Source of the DNA: Streptomyces solicavernae
Lineage (GTDB): Bacteria > Actinomycetota > Actinomycetes > Streptomycetales > Streptomycetaceae
Assembly (NCBI RefSeq): GCF_029968095.1
Contig: NZ_JASCIR010000007.1
Span: 186,001 to 250,000 of the forward strand
Direction: 5' to 3'
DNA: 64,000 nucleotides
Below, piece after piece: positions 62,833-64,000 of this stretch. Below the pieces are notes generated by a model. The model was given only the letters and a program-made list of their open reading frames with translations. It was not told where the DNA came from and ran no database searches. Within the stretch, counting starts at the first letter, position 1. The number at the start of each line of letters is the position of its first letter. Made by a program: the position numbers and the translations under genes.

Positions 62833-64000
62833 TCAGTCGCCGACGCCGCGGCCCAGCTCCCAGAGCTGCATGTTGGACGAGGAGTTGAGGGCCCACTCGA
62901 CGCCGGTGATGTCGTCGCGGGCGGCGACGTACTGCTTGCCCTGCCAGAGCGGGAGGACCGGCACGTCCCGGGCGACGATGTCCTGGACGTCCTCGATGGG
63001 CTCGGCGGCGGAGAGGCGGTCGGCCTCCTGGCGGGACTCGGGGATCAGGGTGTTGCGGATCCGGCTGTTCGCGTACGGCGAGGCGAGGAAGTTGTCCTCG
63101 TCGAGGAAGGGCGCGATGAAGTTGTCCGCGTCCGGGAAGTCGGGGAACCAGCCCATGCCGTAGACCGCGTACTCGCCTTCGAGCTGGTCGTCGCGGAACT
63201 TCAGCCAGTCGGTGCCCTTGATGTCCACGTCGAACAGGCCGGAGTCGTTGAGCTGGTCGCGCAGGATCTCGAACTCGGCCTTGGTGCCGGGGCCGTAGTG
63301 GTCGGTCGTGTAGTTGAGGGTCAGCTTGACCGGGGTGTCCACGCCGGCCTTGTCGAGGAGGGCGCGGGCCTTGGCGGTGCTGGGGTGGCCGTACTCGTTG
63401 AAGAAGGAGTTGGTGTGCCCGGTGATGGTGGCAGGGACCAGGGAGTAGAGGGGTTCGGCGGCGGCGCCGTACACCTTGGAGGTGATCTCGGCGCGGTCGA
63501 CGAGCTGGGCCATGGCCTGGCGGACGGCCCGGTTCTCGACGGCGGGGGCGTCGGTGTCGAAGCCGAGGTAGCGCATCTCCAGGCCGGGCATCTCGACGAC
63601 GTCGATGGCGTCCTCGGCGTCGCCGGCCAGCGACTCGATCTGCTGGGGGGTGACGGTGCGGGCCATCAGGTCGATGTCGCCGCTCTTCAGGGAGTCGCCC
63701 ATGGCGTCGGCGTCGTCGAAGGGGCGCAGCTCGATGGTGTTGTCGCTCTTGGGCGTCAAGTTGCCCTTGTAGTGCGGGTTCTTGGTGAAGACGGCCTTCA
63801 CCACGGTGTTGTTCTCCACCTCGGTCTTGAGCGTGTACGGGCCCGAGGCGTCGATGTCGAAGCCGCTGCGCAGGCCCTTGGCGTCGTACTTGTCGGGGTT
63901 GACGATGCCGGCGGCGGGGGTGGCGAGTTTGTACGGGAACGTGGCGTCGGGGGCCTTCAGGTGGAAGATCACCTTGCGTTCGCCGCTGGTCTCGACGGCG
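62833..64000 (-). CDS. Family-5 extracellular solute-binding protein 2 (5' part missing)
   Basis: Partial: the frame is open through the window edge at 64000, so the N-terminus and any lipobox are outside. The remaining ~389 codons include the family-5 fold, e.g. FHLKAPDATFPYKLATPAAG, WFPDFPDADNFIAPFLDEDNF and LPLWQGKQYVA. It is clearly related to the protein at 61100-62686: both share DATFP, SGPYTL and VLPLWQGKQYV / LPVWQGKQYAV. Likely a gene duplication. A GTG at 63972 is only an internal codon. Confidence 0.92.
   Translation of the reverse strand, partial: AVETSGERKVIFHLKAPDATFPYKLATPAAGIVNPDKYDAKGLRSGFDIDASGPYTLKTEVENNTVVKAVFTKNPHYKGNLTPKSDNTIELRPFDDADAMGDSLKSGDIDLMARTVTPQQIESLAGDAEDAIDVVEMPGLEMRYLGFDTDAPAVENRAVRQAMAQLVDRAEITSKVYGAAAEPLYSLVPATITGHTNSFFNEYGHPSTAKARALLDKAGVDTPVKLTLNYTTDHYGPGTKAEFEILRDQLNDSGLFDVDIKGTDWLKFRDDQLEGEYAVYGMGWFPDFPDADNFIAPFLDEDNFLASPYANSRIRNTLIPESRQEADRLSAAEPIEDVQDIVARDVPVLPLWQGKQYVAARDDITGVEWALNSSSNMQLWELGRGVGD

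Overview
The window is high-GC actinobacterial DNA. Gene content, gene order and codon use point to a Streptomyces chromosome core region: the order pheST, infC-rpmI-rplT, a glnA4-type operon, tat/pafBC, and the pup-proteasome cluster matches what I recall of the S. coelicolor SCO1593-SCO1656 interval. No rRNA, tRNA, CRISPR array, insertion sequence or prophage was seen. About 55 genes are supported, most on the minus strand.

Layout. 0-10 kb: a helix-turn-helix/TPR regulator, pheS-pheT, an orphan histidine kinase, a SpoU-type RNA methyltransferase, and infC-rpmI-rplT, whose long leader carries a terminator-like hairpin and whose infC appears to start at AUC. 10-16 kb: DUF1844 and SseB proteins, a membrane protein plus mycosin-type serine protease pair, a D-threonine-aldolase-like PLP enzyme and a DUF2510 protein. 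16-23 kb: a minus-strand operon (glutamine-synthetase-like GlnA4, aldehyde dehydrogenase, SDR) divergent from a FadR-type regulator, an APC permease and a class I amidotransferase-like hydrolase. Together they fit import of ethanolamine, gamma-glutamylation, two oxidations and release of glutamate plus glycine. 23-31 kb: a LysR/TDT-transporter pair, an XRE-cupin/metal-receptor pair, and a glycine betaine (OpuA/ProU-type) ABC transporter whose permease is fused to two binding domains. 31-33 kb: a small accessory islet (Nudix, XRE/PLD-like, a 63-aa Cys protein), then a 5'-3' exonuclease. 33.8-36 kb: an iron-box-controlled siderophore-interacting protein and an RluA-type pseudouridine synthase.

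36-56 kb is the pupylation/proteasome neighbourhood: helY, a lipid kinase, tatC, tatA, two small proteins, pafC, pafB, two FKBP-type isomerases, pafA (Pup ligase), an MFS/LacI divergon, prcA, prcB, an endonuclease VII-like HNH gene wedged between prcB and pup, then pup, dop and arc (mpa). Dop deamidates the Pup C-terminal Gln, PafA attaches Pup to lysines, Arc unfolds pupylated proteins into the PrcAB core, and PafBC is known as a DNA-damage regulator. 55-64 kb: ferredoxin, a secreted/anchored protein, trmI, an M50 protease with CBS domains, a RecB-like nuclease, a LuxR-type response regulator, and two family-5 solute-binding lipoproteins, the last cut by the window end.

The most interesting signals are the infC start/leader arrangement, the ethanolamine-type gamma-glutamylation cluster with a paired promoter motif, the HNH gene overlapping prcB, inverted repeats in several divergent promoters, a rare-codon insertion in pheT, and many short tandem repeats at gene ends.
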